Notes: generated by a model from the sequence alone, not told the origin. Positions 7,945 through 16,790 are shown, counted from the stretch's first letter. The stretch is 64,000 nucleotides of DNA from Sphingomonas alpina (GCF_014490665.1 NZ_CP061038.1:558001-622000), one strand, 5' to 3'. Translations and numbers: made by a program.

Positions 7945-8847
7945 ATGAACGTCATCAGCAAGCTTATGAGCGACGGCAATATTACCGACCTGACGGACTT
8001 CGCCAATTCCCATCCGGCGATTCCGGAACGGATCGTGGAGGGACGGCGGCAATATCGGACGATCTGGATTTCCGACGTGCATCTCGGGACGCGCGGCTGC
8101 AACGCGACGATGCTGATCGACTTTCTCGATCATGTCGATAGCGAGACGATGTATCTGGTCGGCGACATCATCGACGGATGGCGGCTGAAGAAGAAATTCT
8201 ACTGGCCATCGGCCCATAACGATATTGTCTGGCGGCTGCTGAAACGCGCGAAGCGCGGCACGCGCGTGATCTATATCCCGGGTAATCATGACGAGGTGTT
8301 CCGGCAATTCTCCGGGCTCGATTTCGGCGGCGTGTCGATCCGCCGTCAGGCGATCCATGAAACCGCCGATGGCCGCCGTCTGCTCGTGCTGCACGGCGAT
8401 GAATTCGATGCGATTACTTTGACGCACCGCTGGCTGGCGCATGTCGGCGATGTCGCGTATGAATTCATGATGGCCCTGAACCGCTGGGTAAACGCGTATC
8501 GCCGCTTCTTCGACCTGCCCTATTGGTCGCTGTCGAAACACGCGAAGGCCAAGGTGAAGAACGCAGTCGAATTCATTTCGAACTACGAAGAAGTCGTGGC
8601 GCAGGCAGCGGGCAGCCGCGGCGTCAACGGTGTCGTCTGCGGCCATATCCATACTGCCGAGTTCCGCGACATCGGCGGCGTGGAATATTATAATGATGGC
8701 GACTGGGTGGAGGGATGCACGGCGCTGGTCGAACATTTCGACGGCCGCATGGAGCTGATCCACTGGGCCGACGAGATCGCCCGGCGCGAACTGCCCGATG
8801 ACGCACCAGGACAAGCCCGCGCGGGGATCGAGATGATGGCGGCCTGA
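7945..8847 (+). CDS. UDP-2,3-diacylglucosamine diphosphatase-family metallophosphatase (LpxH-like)
   Basis: A 300-residue calcineurin-type phosphoesterase. The metal-binding motifs are visible in order: SDVHLG (43-48), GDIIDG (73-78), GNHDE (113-117), HGDEFD (about 150-155) and GHIHTAE (about 225). LpxH hydrolyses UDP-2,3-diacylglucosamine in lipid A synthesis, but this longer version with an N-terminal extension of about 40 residues is usually paired with a glycosyltransferase, as here (five-base gap to the next gene). Because sphingomonads often carry glycosphingolipids in place of LPS, the true substrate may be another lipid-linked nucleotide or phosphate (inference). Confidence 0.82.
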   Translation: MNVISKLMSDGNITDLTDFANSHPAIPERIVEGRRQYRTIWISDVHLGTRGCNATMLIDFLDHVDSETMYLVGDIIDGWRLKKKFYWPSAHNDIVWRLLKRAKRGTRVIYIPGNHDEVFRQFSGLDFGGVSIRRQAIHETADGRRLLVLHGDEFDAITLTHRWLAHVGDVAYEFMMALNRWVNAYRRFFDLPYWSLSKHAKAKVKNAVEFISNYEEVVAQAAGSRGVNGVVCGHIHTAEFRDIGGVEYYNDGDWVEGCTALVEHFDGRMELIHWADEIARRELPDDAPGQARAGIEMMAA

Positions 8848-8852
8848 CCAAA

Positions 8853-9878
8853 GTGCGCATCGCGATCGCCACAGACGCGTGGACGCCCCAGGTCAACGGG
8901 GTCGTGCGGACCTTGCAGATGGTCCGTGCCGAACTCGAACGCCAGGGCCATGAGGTGCTGATCGTCTCGCCCGACCTGTTTTATTCGGTGCCTTGCCCGA
9001 CCTATCCGGAAATCCGCCTGGCCTTTGCCAGCACCTATACGGTCGGCAAGATGCTGGAGGATTTCGCACCGCATGCGATCCATCTTGCGACCGAGGGGCC
9101 GGTCTGCGTCGCCGCGCGGCGCTGGTGCCTCAGCCGCGAATTCCCCTTCACCACCGCCTATCACACGCAATTCCCCGATTATGTCGCGGCGCGGACCGGT
9201 GTGAATCCGGAATGGGTGTGGCGTTATATCCGCTGGTTCCATGCGCCGGCGCAATCGATCCTCGCCTCGACGCCGTCGATCGCCGAGACGCTGAAGGCGC
9301 ATGGCCTGACCCGCATCCGGCATTGGGGGCGTGGGGTCGATCTCTCGGTGTTCGGCGCCGATGCCGCACCCGACCCGGCGATCACGGTGCTGCCTGGGCC
9401 GATTCAGCTCTATGTCGGCCGCGTCGCGGTGGAAAAGAATATCGAGGCGTTCCTGCAGACCGGCCAGCCCGGCACCAAGGTGATCGTCGGCGACGGCCCC
9501 GCACGATCCGCGCTGGAAGCGAAATACCCGGATGCGAAATTCCTCGGCCCCCGCTTCGGTGCCGATCTTGCCGCCTGCTATGCTGCGGCCGATGTGTTCG
9601 TCTTTCCGAGCCGGACCGACACGTTCGGGCTGGTGATGATCGAGGCGCTGGCCTGCGGCGTGCCCGTCGCGGGCTATCCGGTGACCGGGCCGATCGACAT
9701 CTTGAACGACCGTGTCGGCGCGATGGACGAGAATCTCGACACGGCGATCGCGACTGCGCTGACCCGCGACCGTGCGGCCTGCATGGCCTATGGCCGGACC
9801 TTCACCTGGGAAGCGAGCGCGCGCCAGTTCCTCGGCGCGCTGGTACCCGCATTCGGCGATGAGGCAGCCGCGGCCTGA
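8853..9878 (+). CDS. Glycosyltransferase family 4 (GT-B fold)
   Basis: A 341-residue GT-B enzyme. The N-terminal acceptor domain starts RIAIATDAWTPQVNGVVRTL, typical of GT4 enzymes acting on lipids. The C-terminal donor domain contains LYVGRVAVEKNIEAFL and the EX7E-like segment FPSRTDTFGLVMIEALACGVPV. The start codon is GTG at 8853, five bases after the stop of the phosphatase, so the two are co-transcribed. The best analogues are mannosyl- or glucosyltransferases that glycosylate diacylglycerol or phosphatidylinositol-type lipids. The sugar and acceptor cannot be told from sequence. Confidence 0.88.
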   Translation: MRIAIATDAWTPQVNGVVRTLQMVRAELERQGHEVLIVSPDLFYSVPCPTYPEIRLAFASTYTVGKMLEDFAPHAIHLATEGPVCVAARRWCLSREFPFTTAYHTQFPDYVAARTGVNPEWVWRYIRWFHAPAQSILASTPSIAETLKAHGLTRIRHWGRGVDLSVFGADAAPDPAITVLPGPIQLYVGRVAVEKNIEAFLQTGQPGTKVIVGDGPARSALEAKYPDAKFLGPRFGADLAACYAAADVFVFPSRTDTFGLVMIEALACGVPVAGYPVTGPIDILNDRVGAMDENLDTAIATALTRDRAACMAYGRTFTWEASARQFLGALVPAFGDEAAAA

Positions 9879-9917
9879 GCCTCTTCCCGCTGGATCGCGG
9901 CAAAAGGCTCAGCCACA

Positions 9918-10295
9918 TCAGGGACGAAACCCGACTTCGATCAGGATCCGTCCCGGCGCGAAGCAGTAAAAGACCCAGCCGCCCCGCATCGCGCGTGGCG
10001 CATTCCAGATAGCGGCATCGGCCGCGACCAGCTGCGCGTAGAGCGCATCAACCTCACCGCGCGACGGCAGGATGAAGCCGATATGATAAGTCGCCACAGC
10101 GGTCGAGACCTGGTCCGCGCCGCCGAATTTGGCCACCGGCCGGCTGATGACGAGTTCGAGGCCGGCATCATCGTTGAGGATCGCCAGCCCATCGGCGCCG
10201 CGCATTTCGATTTCGGCAAGGCCGAAATGCTCGATCAGAAAATCGCGCGTCGCCGCGACATCGGGGACGTGAAGGTCGAGGTGATTCAGTCGCAT
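9918..10295 (-). CDS. VOC family (glyoxalase-like) protein
   Basis: A 125-residue vicinal-oxygen-chelate protein (MRLNHLDLHVPDVAATRDFL) with the beta-alpha-beta-beta-beta repeats of glyoxalase I/dioxygenase folds and a C-terminal CFAPGRILIEVGF strand. Metal-ligand candidates are the N-terminal His (residue 5 or 7) and the late Glu. The start at 10295 is preferred to the in-frame ATG at 10307 because GGAG lies seven bases upstream of it. The substrate is unknown. Confidence 0.8.
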   Translation of the reverse strand: MRLNHLDLHVPDVAATRDFLIEHFGLAEIEMRGADGLAILNDDAGLELVISRPVAKFGGADQVSTAVATYHIGFILPSRGEVDALYAQLVAADAAIWNAPRAMRGGWVFYCFAPGRILIEVGFRP

Positions 10296-10309
10296 TGTCA
10301 GCTCCATCA

Positions 10310-10470
10310 GGGTTCAACCCGCGCTGGAGCCAGTCGAAAAACGGCACGCCCAACGCGAGCCCCCGGCACATGCCGGGCTCGCGTCGTGGGTTCTCACGCA
10401 GGAGCGTGGAGCAGAGCTTCCGGATGGAAGGGGTCGGGCTTACCGTGATCCGACCCTGCCTTTTTCGACG
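10310..10470 (+). ncRNA. Candidate structured small RNA ending in an intrinsic terminator
   Basis: This stretch has no credible gene on either strand. It contains a very stable hairpin (ACGCGAGCCCCCGGCA at 10353-10368 with TGCCGGGCTCGCGT at 10371-10384, two-base bulge) inside weaker flanking pairing, and it ends with a terminator (10431-10465). That is what an independently transcribed forward RNA of about 150 nt would look like. I compared it loosely with 4.5S, 6S and tmRNA features and could not assign it. It could equally be a leader of trcR. Confidence 0.4.
10431..10465 (+). terminator. Intrinsic terminator upstream of trcR (first of two)
   Basis: GGGTCGG (10431-10437) pairs perfectly with CCGACCC (10450-10456), followed by TGCC and five T. 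It ends the structured region at 10310-10470. Confidence 0.65.
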
Positions 10471-10597
10471 CGCCATCGTACCGCCGCCGTGTCGCCGATG
10501 CAAATGGCCGAGCACCGCCGCATAGAGGGTCGGCGGGGCGTCGCACGCGCCGCCTTGCCACTCCGCGCCATCCGCAGTAAGTCGGGCGCCAGCACAT

Positions 10598-10630
10598 GGC
10601 CGCTCCGAAAGGGGCGGCCCTTTCTGTTTT
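10598..10630 (+). terminator. Intrinsic terminator immediately before trcR (second of two)
   Basis: GGCCGCTCC (10598-10606) pairs with GGGGCGGCC (10611-10619) around a GAAA tetraloop, with one G-T wobble, followed by CTTTCTGTTTTT. It ends only 14 bases before the trcR start codon and just before its AAGGAG ribosome site, so it could act as an attenuator or mark the end of an upstream RNA. Confidence 0.72.
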
Positions 10631-10644
10631 TAAGGAGTTTCCCC

Positions 10645-11325
10645 ATGGCTCAGCCGCTCATGCCGCATGCGACCGCGTCGTGGCTCGTCGACAATACCTC
10701 GCTCTCGTTCGAGCAGATCGCTGAATTCTGCGGCCTGCACATCCTCGAGATCCAGGCGATCGCCGATGATACCGCCGCGACCAAACTGACTGGCCGCGAC
10801 CCGGTTCGTGCGCACGAACTGACCCAGGAAGAAATCGACAAGGGCCAGGCCGATCCGGAATATTCGCTCAAGATCCTGAAAGGGCCGGAGCAGGTCCGCC
10901 GCACCAAGGGCCCGCGCTACACGCCGGTGTCGAAGCGTTCGGACAAGCCCGACGGCATCGCGTGGATCATCCGCAACCATCCGGAGATCACCGATGGCGC
11001 GATCGGCAATTTGATCGGTACGACCCGCACCACGATCGCGGCGATCCGCGATCGTAGCCACTGGAATATTGCCAATATCACCCCGAAGGATCCGGTCACC
11101 CTGGGCTTGACCACGCAGCGCGAACTCGACGCGGCGGTGGGCAAGGCGGCCAAGGCGGCGGGCCTTGAAGCGCCGGTCGATACGCGGCTCGAAGGCGACC
11201 GCGAGGCGCTGATCACCGAATTGCGCGCCCAGCGCGCGCAGGCCGTGCTCGACGCAGAAGCGGTGGAAGCCGGCGAAGCTCCTGCCTCGGCCGAGCCGAC
11301 CGCCGAGAACCTGTTCAAACGCTGA
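10645..11325 (+). CDS. trcR: Cell cycle transcriptional regulator TrcR (DUF1013)
   Basis: A 226-residue protein starting MAQPLMPHATASWLVDNTSL. It belongs to DUF1013, an alphaproteobacterial family with two helix-turn-helix-like segments (residues about 15-45, SFEQIAEFCGLHILEIQAIA; and about 118-150, TDGAIGNLIGTTRTTIAAIR), annotated as the cell-cycle regulator TrcR. The C-terminus is Ala/Glu-rich and ends FKR. AAGGAG at 10632-10637 fixes the start at 10645. It is preceded by two terminator hairpins in tandem, hinting that expression may be controlled by transcript termination (inference). Confidence 0.9.
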   Translation: MAQPLMPHATASWLVDNTSLSFEQIAEFCGLHILEIQAIADDTAATKLTGRDPVRAHELTQEEIDKGQADPEYSLKILKGPEQVRRTKGPRYTPVSKRSDKPDGIAWIIRNHPEITDGAIGNLIGTTRTTIAAIRDRSHWNIANITPKDPVTLGLTTQRELDAAVGKAAKAAGLEAPVDTRLEGDREALITELRAQRAQAVLDAEAVEAGEAPASAEPTAENLFKR

Positions 11326-11336
11326 TTCGTCGGCCG

Positions 11337-11364
11337 CCGCGCGCTGGTTGAGGCCAGTGCGCGG
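11337..11364. terminator. Hairpin between convergent trcR and MFS genes
   Basis: CCGCGCGCTGG (11337-11347) pairs with CCAGTGCGCGG (11354-11364) with one mismatch. It sits between two converging genes and probably serves as a bidirectional terminator, although no T-run follows. Confidence 0.5.
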
Positions 11365-11393
11365 TGCCCGGCTTCTCGTTCATCGACCCGCGG

Positions 11394-12923
11394 TCACGGC
11401 GTGCAGGGCGTCGTCGCCTCCGTCGTCTGCGCTGCTTCGCGCACGCCGAACACCACGAAGCTGATCCCGGCGAGCAGCCAGACGCCGATTCCGCCATAAA
11501 GCATGACCCAGCCAAAGCCGTGGACCAGTGCGTCGTGGACCACCGCGCCGGACAGCTCCGGAACCGCTGCGGTATTGCCGGCGGCGATCCGTTCCGCCAG
11601 CGAGCGCAACGCCGCATCGTTGACTGAGGACGGCAGCACGCTCCTGAGATACGTCGCGACACCACTGATCAGGATGAAGCCCATCATTGCGATATTGATC
11701 GCGAGCGAGATCATCCGCGCGCTCATGTCGATGCCCGACGCCATGCCGGCGCGGTCGCTCGATATCGCCCCCGTCGTGGTGTTGGTGACGGGCGTGTTGG
11801 TCAGACCGATGCCGATCCCGGCGAGCAGTGCGCCGGGCAGCATCGTCATCCAACTCGCGTTTGCGGCGGCGCTGCCGGCCTTCATCAGAAAGAAGCCAAG
11901 GCCAATGACGAACAGCCCTGCCGGGATGACGAGCGCGGCCCGGTAGCGCAGTGCCAATCGTTCCGCCAATGGCGGTACGAGCAGAGCCGGCAGCGTATAG
12001 GCAAGCAGCGCCGTGCCGGTCGTGACGGTGTCATAGCCAAGCCCGGCATGAAACCAGATCGGCAGGTAGATCATGAACGGCCAGAAGCTGATGTTCATCG
12101 CCGCCGACCCGACCACCGCGCCGGAAAAGGCCCGGATGCGGAAGACCGAAAAGTCGATCATCGGCCGGGCGCTGACCTTCTCGGCGATGATGAAGGCGAT
12201 GAAACTCGCGACGGCCAGGCCGATGACCCCAAGTCCGGCCGGGCTGCCGAAGCCCAGCGCGGGCCCTTGCGTGATGTAGAAGGCGAGGCAGAAGACCGAC
12301 AAGGAGAGAGTGACGATGCCGATGATATCGAGGCTCTCCGCACCGGGGTCGCGCGATTCTCGAACGCCGATCATCGCGAGGAGCGCGGTGACGGCGGCGA
12401 GCACGACATGGACGAGGAATACCCATGCCCAGTTCGACAGCGCGACGATCGCGCTGCCGATGATCGGGCCGAAGCCGAGGCCGATCCCGAAGATGATCCC
12501 CCACCAGCCGAATGCCATGCCGCGTTCGCGCGGTTCCTGGAATTGATGCGACAGGACTGCGACCTGGCAGATCAGCATGACACCGCCGCTCATGCCCTGA
12601 AGGAAGCGCGCGGCGATCAGCACGGCGACGTTGCCGGTGAGACCGCAGATCAATGACGTTGCGCCAAAGGCGATGATGCCGATCAGGAAGATGCGCCTGC
12701 GGCCATAGCGATCGGCCAGCGTGCCGGTTGCGAAGAGTACCGTCGTCACCGCGATGGTGTAGGCGTTCATGATCCATTGCAGCGCGCTGAAATTCGCATG
12801 CAGCGCCTGTTCCAGCGTGGGCAGGATCGCCGGCACGCTGGAGATTTCCAGGCCGAACATCAGTGAAGAAAGACAGACGGCGGCCAGGGCGATCAGGCTC
12901 TGGCTGCGGGATGTAAGGGACAT
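11394..12923 (-). CDS. MFS transporter, DHA2-like drug:proton antiporter
   Basis: A 509-residue major facilitator protein with about 14 hydrophobic segments. The loop 2-3 motif reads GTLADRYGRRRIFLIG (about residues 60-75), and a motif-C-like segment GWWGIIFGIGLGFGPIIG lies near residue 135. These match the 14-helix DHA2 group that exports drugs or metabolites by proton antiport at the inner membrane. The ATG at 12923 is used because the upstream in-frame extension overlaps the divergent LysR gene. The regulator at 13032 is divergent and probably controls it. Confidence 0.9.
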   Translation of the reverse strand: MSLTSRSQSLIALAAVCLSSLMFGLEISSVPAILPTLEQALHANFSALQWIMNAYTIAVTTVLFATGTLADRYGRRRIFLIGIIAFGATSLICGLTGNVAVLIAARFLQGMSGGVMLICQVAVLSHQFQEPRERGMAFGWWGIIFGIGLGFGPIIGSAIVALSNWAWVFLVHVVLAAVTALLAMIGVRESRDPGAESLDIIGIVTLSLSVFCLAFYITQGPALGFGSPAGLGVIGLAVASFIAFIIAEKVSARPMIDFSVFRIRAFSGAVVGSAAMNISFWPFMIYLPIWFHAGLGYDTVTTGTALLAYTLPALLVPPLAERLALRYRAALVIPAGLFVIGLGFFLMKAGSAAANASWMTMLPGALLAGIGIGLTNTPVTNTTTGAISSDRAGMASGIDMSARMISLAINIAMMGFILISGVATYLRSVLPSSVNDAALRSLAERIAAGNTAAVPELSGAVVHDALVHGFGWVMLYGGIGVWLLAGISFVVFGVREAAQTTEATTPCTP

Positions 12924-13031
12924 GGTTCGGCCTTTCGACGTCGGATGGGGCCAGAACGAGATAGTGCGCGCTTGATCATAACAGAATTGGATGATTATAT
13001 ATTTCAGAGACGACAGAAGTGGATAGATGCG
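12924..13031. promoter_or_regulatory. Divergent promoter region between MFS and LysR genes
   Basis: These 108 bases separate the divergent starts. They contain an A/T-rich segment (12975-13010, with GATCATAACAGAATTGGATG and ATTATATATTTC) that stands out from the GC-rich surroundings and is the likely site of both promoters and of LysR binding. No exact operator is assigned. Confidence 0.5.
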
Positions 13032-13889
13032 ATGATGACGCTGGACGTGGATGCTGTCCGGGCATTTGTGACGATCGCCGATTTGCAGAGCTTTACCCGC
13101 GCCGCCGAGGCGTTGGGCAGCACGCAAGGGGCGATCAGCGTGAAGCTGAAGCGGCTGGAAGAACGGCTCGATCATCGGTTGATCGAACGAACGCCTCGGC
13201 AGGTGCGCTTGTCGGCGCAGGGAGCGGTGTTCCTGGAGTCCGCGCGCGACTTTCTCTGCGCCCATGACCGGGCGATTGCCGCACTGTCGTCGTCGCGCCG
13301 CCATTTCGCGCTCGGTATTGCCGCGCATGTCGCCGGCCCCGAAGTGCCCACGCTGCTGGCGCGGCTCAACGCGCATGATCCCGGCCTGACGATCGAAGTG
13401 CAACTCGACACGTCACGCGCGCTGCTTGATGCCTTTGACCGGGGCGAGCTCGATGCGGCGATCATTCGCCGCGAGGACGACCGGCGCGATGGCGAGGTGC
13501 TCGGGCCGGAGCATTTCGGCTGGTTCGCCGCACCGCAGTTCGAGCATCGTCAGGGCGAACCGCTGCGGCTCGCCGCCCTGTCGCCGGTCTGCGGCGTTCG
13601 CGACATCTCGACCCAGGCGCTCGACGCCGCGGGCATTGCCTGGACCGAGGTGTTTCTCGGCGGCGGGTCGTCGGTCGTGACGGCTGCGGTGTCGGCGGGC
13701 CTGGCGGTCTCGGCATTCTCCTGCCGCCTTGCCCCCGCCGGCTCGGTCGAGGTCAGCCAGCGTTTCGGCCTGCCGCCGCTACCCTCTTCGGAGATCGTCC
13801 TGCATTCCACGCTGACCGACGCCAAGTCCCGGGAAGCGCTACGCACCTTGGCATGTGCCTTTCGGGAACACCGGGCGTCGTCCAGCTAA
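13032..13889 (+). CDS. LysR family transcriptional regulator
   Basis: A 285-residue LysR-type regulator. The winged HTH is at residues 3-62 (LDVDAVRAFVTIADLQSFTRAAEAL, then TQGAISVKLKRLEERL), followed by a periplasmic-binding-protein-like effector domain. The start is ATG 13032 or 13035; the longer open frame upstream enters the divergent promoter. It likely regulates the MFS exporter across the 108-bp intergenic gap. The effector is unknown. Confidence 0.9.
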   Translation: MMTLDVDAVRAFVTIADLQSFTRAAEALGSTQGAISVKLKRLEERLDHRLIERTPRQVRLSAQGAVFLESARDFLCAHDRAIAALSSSRRHFALGIAAHVAGPEVPTLLARLNAHDPGLTIEVQLDTSRALLDAFDRGELDAAIIRREDDRRDGEVLGPEHFGWFAAPQFEHRQGEPLRLAALSPVCGVRDISTQALDAAGIAWTEVFLGGGSSVVTAAVSAGLAVSAFSCRLAPAGSVEVSQRFGLPPLPSSEIVLHSTLTDAKSREALRTLACAFREHRASSS

Positions 13890-13961
13890 AGGCATCGGGG
13901 CCTGTCGGCGACCGGCACATAGTTGTTGGCACGCGCGTCATTCCGTTGCTACCCGCAACCT

Positions 13962-15050
13962 ATGTCGACCGCGCCCCAGTCCGATGCCGCCTTCGTTCCC
14001 GACGAGAGCTTCGTGCCCACCAGCCATAAGGGGCTGACCTATCCGTTCGGCGGCGCTGAACCGGCGGACGGTGAAGTGATGACGGTGGCCAAGGGTGTGC
14101 GCTGGGTCCGGCTCAAGGTTCCCGGGCCGCTCAAGCATGTGAATTGCTGGCTGCTCGACGATCAGGACGGCGTCGCGCTGATCGACACCGGCATGAACAC
14201 AACCGAGGCGCGTGCGGCGTGGAAGGCCGTGTTCAAGGGACCGCTTGCCGGCGTGCGGGTGACGCAGATGATCGGCACGCATTTCCATCCCGATCATATC
14301 GGTCTCGCCGGCTGGATGTGCGATCATCACGCGGCGCCCCTGGTGATGACGCGCGGCGAATGGCTGACGGCGCAGATGCTTGTCGCCGATGCGCGCGATG
14401 CAGTCCCGGCGGAGGTCACCGCGATGCGGGTCGGCGCCGGCTGGAGCGAGGAACAGATCGTTCACGCAGCGGAACGCGGCTGGGCCGGTTTTCGCCGCAT
14501 CGTTACGCCGCTGCCGCTCAGCTTCACGCGGATCAAGGATGGCGACACGCTGACCATTGGCGGCCAGGCCTGGCATGTGGTGGTCGGGTCGGGTCACAGC
14601 CCGGAACATGCCTGCCTGCTCAACGAGGCGACGGGGTTGCTGATCGCGGGTGACCAGGTGCTGCCGCGGATCAGTCCCAATGTCTCGCTCGGGGTGACCG
14701 AGCCCAATGCCGATCCGCTCGGCGAATGGTTCGCCTCGATCGCGAAGCTCAGAACCCTGCGTGATGACCTGCTCGTGCTGCCCGGCCACGGGGACCCGTT
14801 TACCGGTCTGCATGCCCGGCTCGATGCGATGGATCGCGAGCATCATGAGCGGCTCGACGAGTTGGAAGTCTTTATCGCCGAACCGCGCCGCGCGGTGGAT
14901 TGTTTCGGCCGCCTGTTTCGTCGCGCGATCGGCCCCGATATGCTCGGCATGGCGACTGGTGAAGCACTGGCGCATCTTCGCCGTCTCGAGATCGAGGGCA
15001 GGGCAGTGAAGGACGTGATCGACGGCGTGTGGTGGTATCGCGCGGTTTAA
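13962..15050 (+). CDS. MBL-fold metallo-hydrolase
   Basis: A 362-residue metallo-beta-lactamase-fold protein. The HXHXDH zinc motif reads HFHPDH at residues 107-112, with a later His in GSGHSPEHACLL (about 212), the Asp in IAGDQVLP (about 232) and the His in LPGHGDPFTGL (about 280). A C-terminal helical extension (about 290-362) resembles glyoxalase II-like and SdsA-like hydrolases. The ATG at 13962 gives the normal N-terminus, although no strong ribosome site is visible. The substrate is undetermined; thioesters and lactones are typical for this shape. Confidence 0.87.
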   Translation: MSTAPQSDAAFVPDESFVPTSHKGLTYPFGGAEPADGEVMTVAKGVRWVRLKVPGPLKHVNCWLLDDQDGVALIDTGMNTTEARAAWKAVFKGPLAGVRVTQMIGTHFHPDHIGLAGWMCDHHAAPLVMTRGEWLTAQMLVADARDAVPAEVTAMRVGAGWSEEQIVHAAERGWAGFRRIVTPLPLSFTRIKDGDTLTIGGQAWHVVVGSGHSPEHACLLNEATGLLIAGDQVLPRISPNVSLGVTEPNADPLGEWFASIAKLRTLRDDLLVLPGHGDPFTGLHARLDAMDREHHERLDELEVFIAEPRRAVDCFGRLFRRAIGPDMLGMATGEALAHLRRLEIEGRAVKDVIDGVWWYRAV

Positions 15051-15112
15051 GGAGTGAAATTCCCAACCGTTCGTGCTGCTTGTCGTCTTCTTTGCTTAGA
15101 AAAGAAGTACGG

Positions 15113-15138
15113 CCCTTCGACAAGCTCGGGGTGAACGG
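15113..15138. repeat. Dispersed CCCTTCGACAAGCTC-type repeat
   Basis: A single copy of the extragenic repeat reading CCCTTCGACAAGCTCGGGGT followed by GAACGG. Related copies occur at 30741-30768 and as an inverted pair at 55470-55537. This word is common in sphingomonad intergenic DNA. Function unknown. Confidence 0.7.
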
Positions 15139-15186
15139 GTTAAGGTGGGGCCGACGCCGGGGGGCGATTCAGCTTCGGAGCCGCCA

Positions 15187-16062
15187 ATGTCCGATCTTCG
15201 CGACCGCGCCATCCAGATCTATGACGCTTTCACGCATGAACATCGCGATCGCCGTACCTTGCTCCGCGAAATGGCGACGCTGGCCGGATCGGTCGCCGCG
15301 GCCGAAGTGCTGATTGCGGGCATTGCCGCATCGCCCGCCGCTGCCGCGATCATCGACCCCGCCGACCCGCGGCTGGTTACGCGCAAGGGCAGCTACGATA
15401 TTGGTCCCGGCAAGAGCATGACCGGCTATTTCGCGGCGCCGCGCGATGCCAGGGGCGCGGGCGCGGTCATGGTGATCCACGAAAATCGCGGCCTGACACC
15501 GCATATCGAGGATGTCGCGCGCCGCGTCGCGCTGGGCGGTTTCTATGCCGTCGCACCCGACTTCCTGTCCGACCAGGGCGGCACGCCGGCCGATGAGAAT
15601 GCCGCGCGCGACCTGATCGGCAAGGCGAATTATGACGCCGTCATTGCCAGTGCGATCGGAACGATCGCGCGGCTCAAGACGCGCGAAAACGGCAATGGCA
15701 AGGCAGGGATCATTGGTTTTTGCTGGGGCGGCGCGCTGGTCAACCGCGTCGCCGTCGCGGCCGGCGATGCGCTGTCGGCCGGTGTGGCTTATTATGGGCC
15801 GGCCCCCGCGCCGGAAGAGGCGGCCAAGGTGCAGGCGCCGTTGCTGCTTCATTACGCCGGCAAGGACACCCGCGTCGCGGCAACCGGCGGACCCTGGACC
15901 GAGGCGCTCAAGGCGGCGGGCAAGGACGTGACCGCCTATACCTATGAGGGGGTCGATCACGCCTTCAACAACGACACCTCCAAGGAACGCTATAACGAGG
16001 CGGCGGCGGCGCTGGCATGGGAACGCACCATCGCTTTCCTGCACAGCCATATTGACGGCTGA
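15187..16062 (+). CDS. Dienelactone hydrolase family protein
   Basis: A 291-residue alpha/beta hydrolase. An N-terminal region (residues 1-55) with DRRTLLREMATLAGSVAAAE looks like a twin-arginine-type signal or an anchor before the catalytic domain, similar to YghX-type proteins. The nucleophile is Cys179 in GFCWGG, the usual Cys of dienelactone hydrolases, and the catalytic His is in GVDHAFNND (about residue 260). HENRGL near residue 98 carries the conserved Glu. These enzymes cleave dienelactones in chlorocatechol degradation, but many have other ester substrates. The start at 15187 is chosen over 15145, which reads through the upstream repeat. Confidence 0.88.
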   Translation: MSDLRDRAIQIYDAFTHEHRDRRTLLREMATLAGSVAAAEVLIAGIAASPAAAAIIDPADPRLVTRKGSYDIGPGKSMTGYFAAPRDARGAGAVMVIHENRGLTPHIEDVARRVALGGFYAVAPDFLSDQGGTPADENAARDLIGKANYDAVIASAIGTIARLKTRENGNGKAGIIGFCWGGALVNRVAVAAGDALSAGVAYYGPAPAPEEAAKVQAPLLLHYAGKDTRVAATGGPWTEALKAAGKDVTAYTYEGVDHAFNNDTSKERYNEAAAALAWERTIAFLHSHIDG

Positions 16063-16110
16063 CCGTTCGACTGTTCTATATATGTTCCATATCTGGAAAT
16101 GGAGAGTGCG

Positions 16111-16731
16111 ATGAGCCTGACCTTTTATACCAATCCCATGTCGCGTGGCCGGATCGCACGCTGGATGCTCGAAGAGACCGGTGCCGACTATGAGACGGTG
16201 GTGCTCGACTTTGCTTCGTCGATGAAGGACGAGGCCTATCTCGCGGTCAATCCGATGGGGAAAGTGCCCGCGATCGTCCATAACGGCCATGTCGTGACCG
16301 AGTGCGCGGCGGTCTGCGCCTATCTCGCCGATGCCTTCCCGGAGGCTGGTCTTGCCCCGCCGACCACGGACCGAGCCGATTATTACCGCTGGATGTTCTT
16401 CGCCTCGGGACCGACCGAGCAGGCAGTAACCAACAAGTCGCTCGGCTTCGTTCCGACCGCCGACCAGGGCCGGATGGCCGGCTATGGCAATTACGACCTG
16501 ATGGTCGACGTGCTCGAACAGGCGGTGTCTGCGCATCCGTATATCACTGGCGACAGCTTCACCGCCGCCGATGTCTATGTCGGGTCGCAGGTTGCTTGGG
16601 GCACGCAGTTCGGGACGCTGCCGAAGCGTGATGCCTTTGTCGATTATGTCGCCCGGCTCACGGAGCGCGAGGCGTATCAGCGCGGCAATGCCAAGGACGA
16701 TGCGCTGATGCCGGCACAGCAGCCGGCCTGA
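16111..16731 (+). CDS. Glutathione S-transferase family protein
   Basis: A 206-residue GST. The N-terminal thioredoxin-like domain reads LTFYTNPMSRGRIARWMLEE with the NPMGKVPAI cis-proline loop and the TECAAVCAYLAD glutathione site. The C-terminal helical domain includes YITGDSFTAADVYVGSQV. The start at 16111 follows GGAGAG at 16100-16105. It is 48 bp after the dienelactone hydrolase and may be co-transcribed with it. The substrate is unknown. Confidence 0.9.
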   Translation: MSLTFYTNPMSRGRIARWMLEETGADYETVVLDFASSMKDEAYLAVNPMGKVPAIVHNGHVVTECAAVCAYLADAFPEAGLAPPTTDRADYYRWMFFASGPTEQAVTNKSLGFVPTADQGRMAGYGNYDLMVDVLEQAVSAHPYITGDSFTAADVYVGSQVAWGTQFGTLPKRDAFVDYVARLTEREAYQRGNAKDDALMPAQQPA

Positions 16732-16744
16732 CCCTCGCGGTAAC

Positions 16745-16790
16745 CCCGCTGCTTCCCCGGCGAAGGCCGGGGTCCAGTGGCGGGGTAGCA
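16745..16790. repeat. CCCCGGCGAAGGCCGGGG palindromic repeat
   Basis: Inner arms CCCCGGC (16755-16761) and GCCGGGG (16766-16772) are enclosed by weaker outer pairing between ACCCCGCTG (16743-16751) and GGCGGGGTA. This is a separate type of extragenic palindrome from those around the GIY-YIG gene. It sits between two convergent genes and may also terminate transcription. Confidence 0.65.

Noticed and set aside
10310..10340. tRNA-like T-arm (GGGTTCAACCC)
   Set aside because: The stem-loop has only a five-base loop and no matching acceptor, D or anticodon arms could be formed around it.
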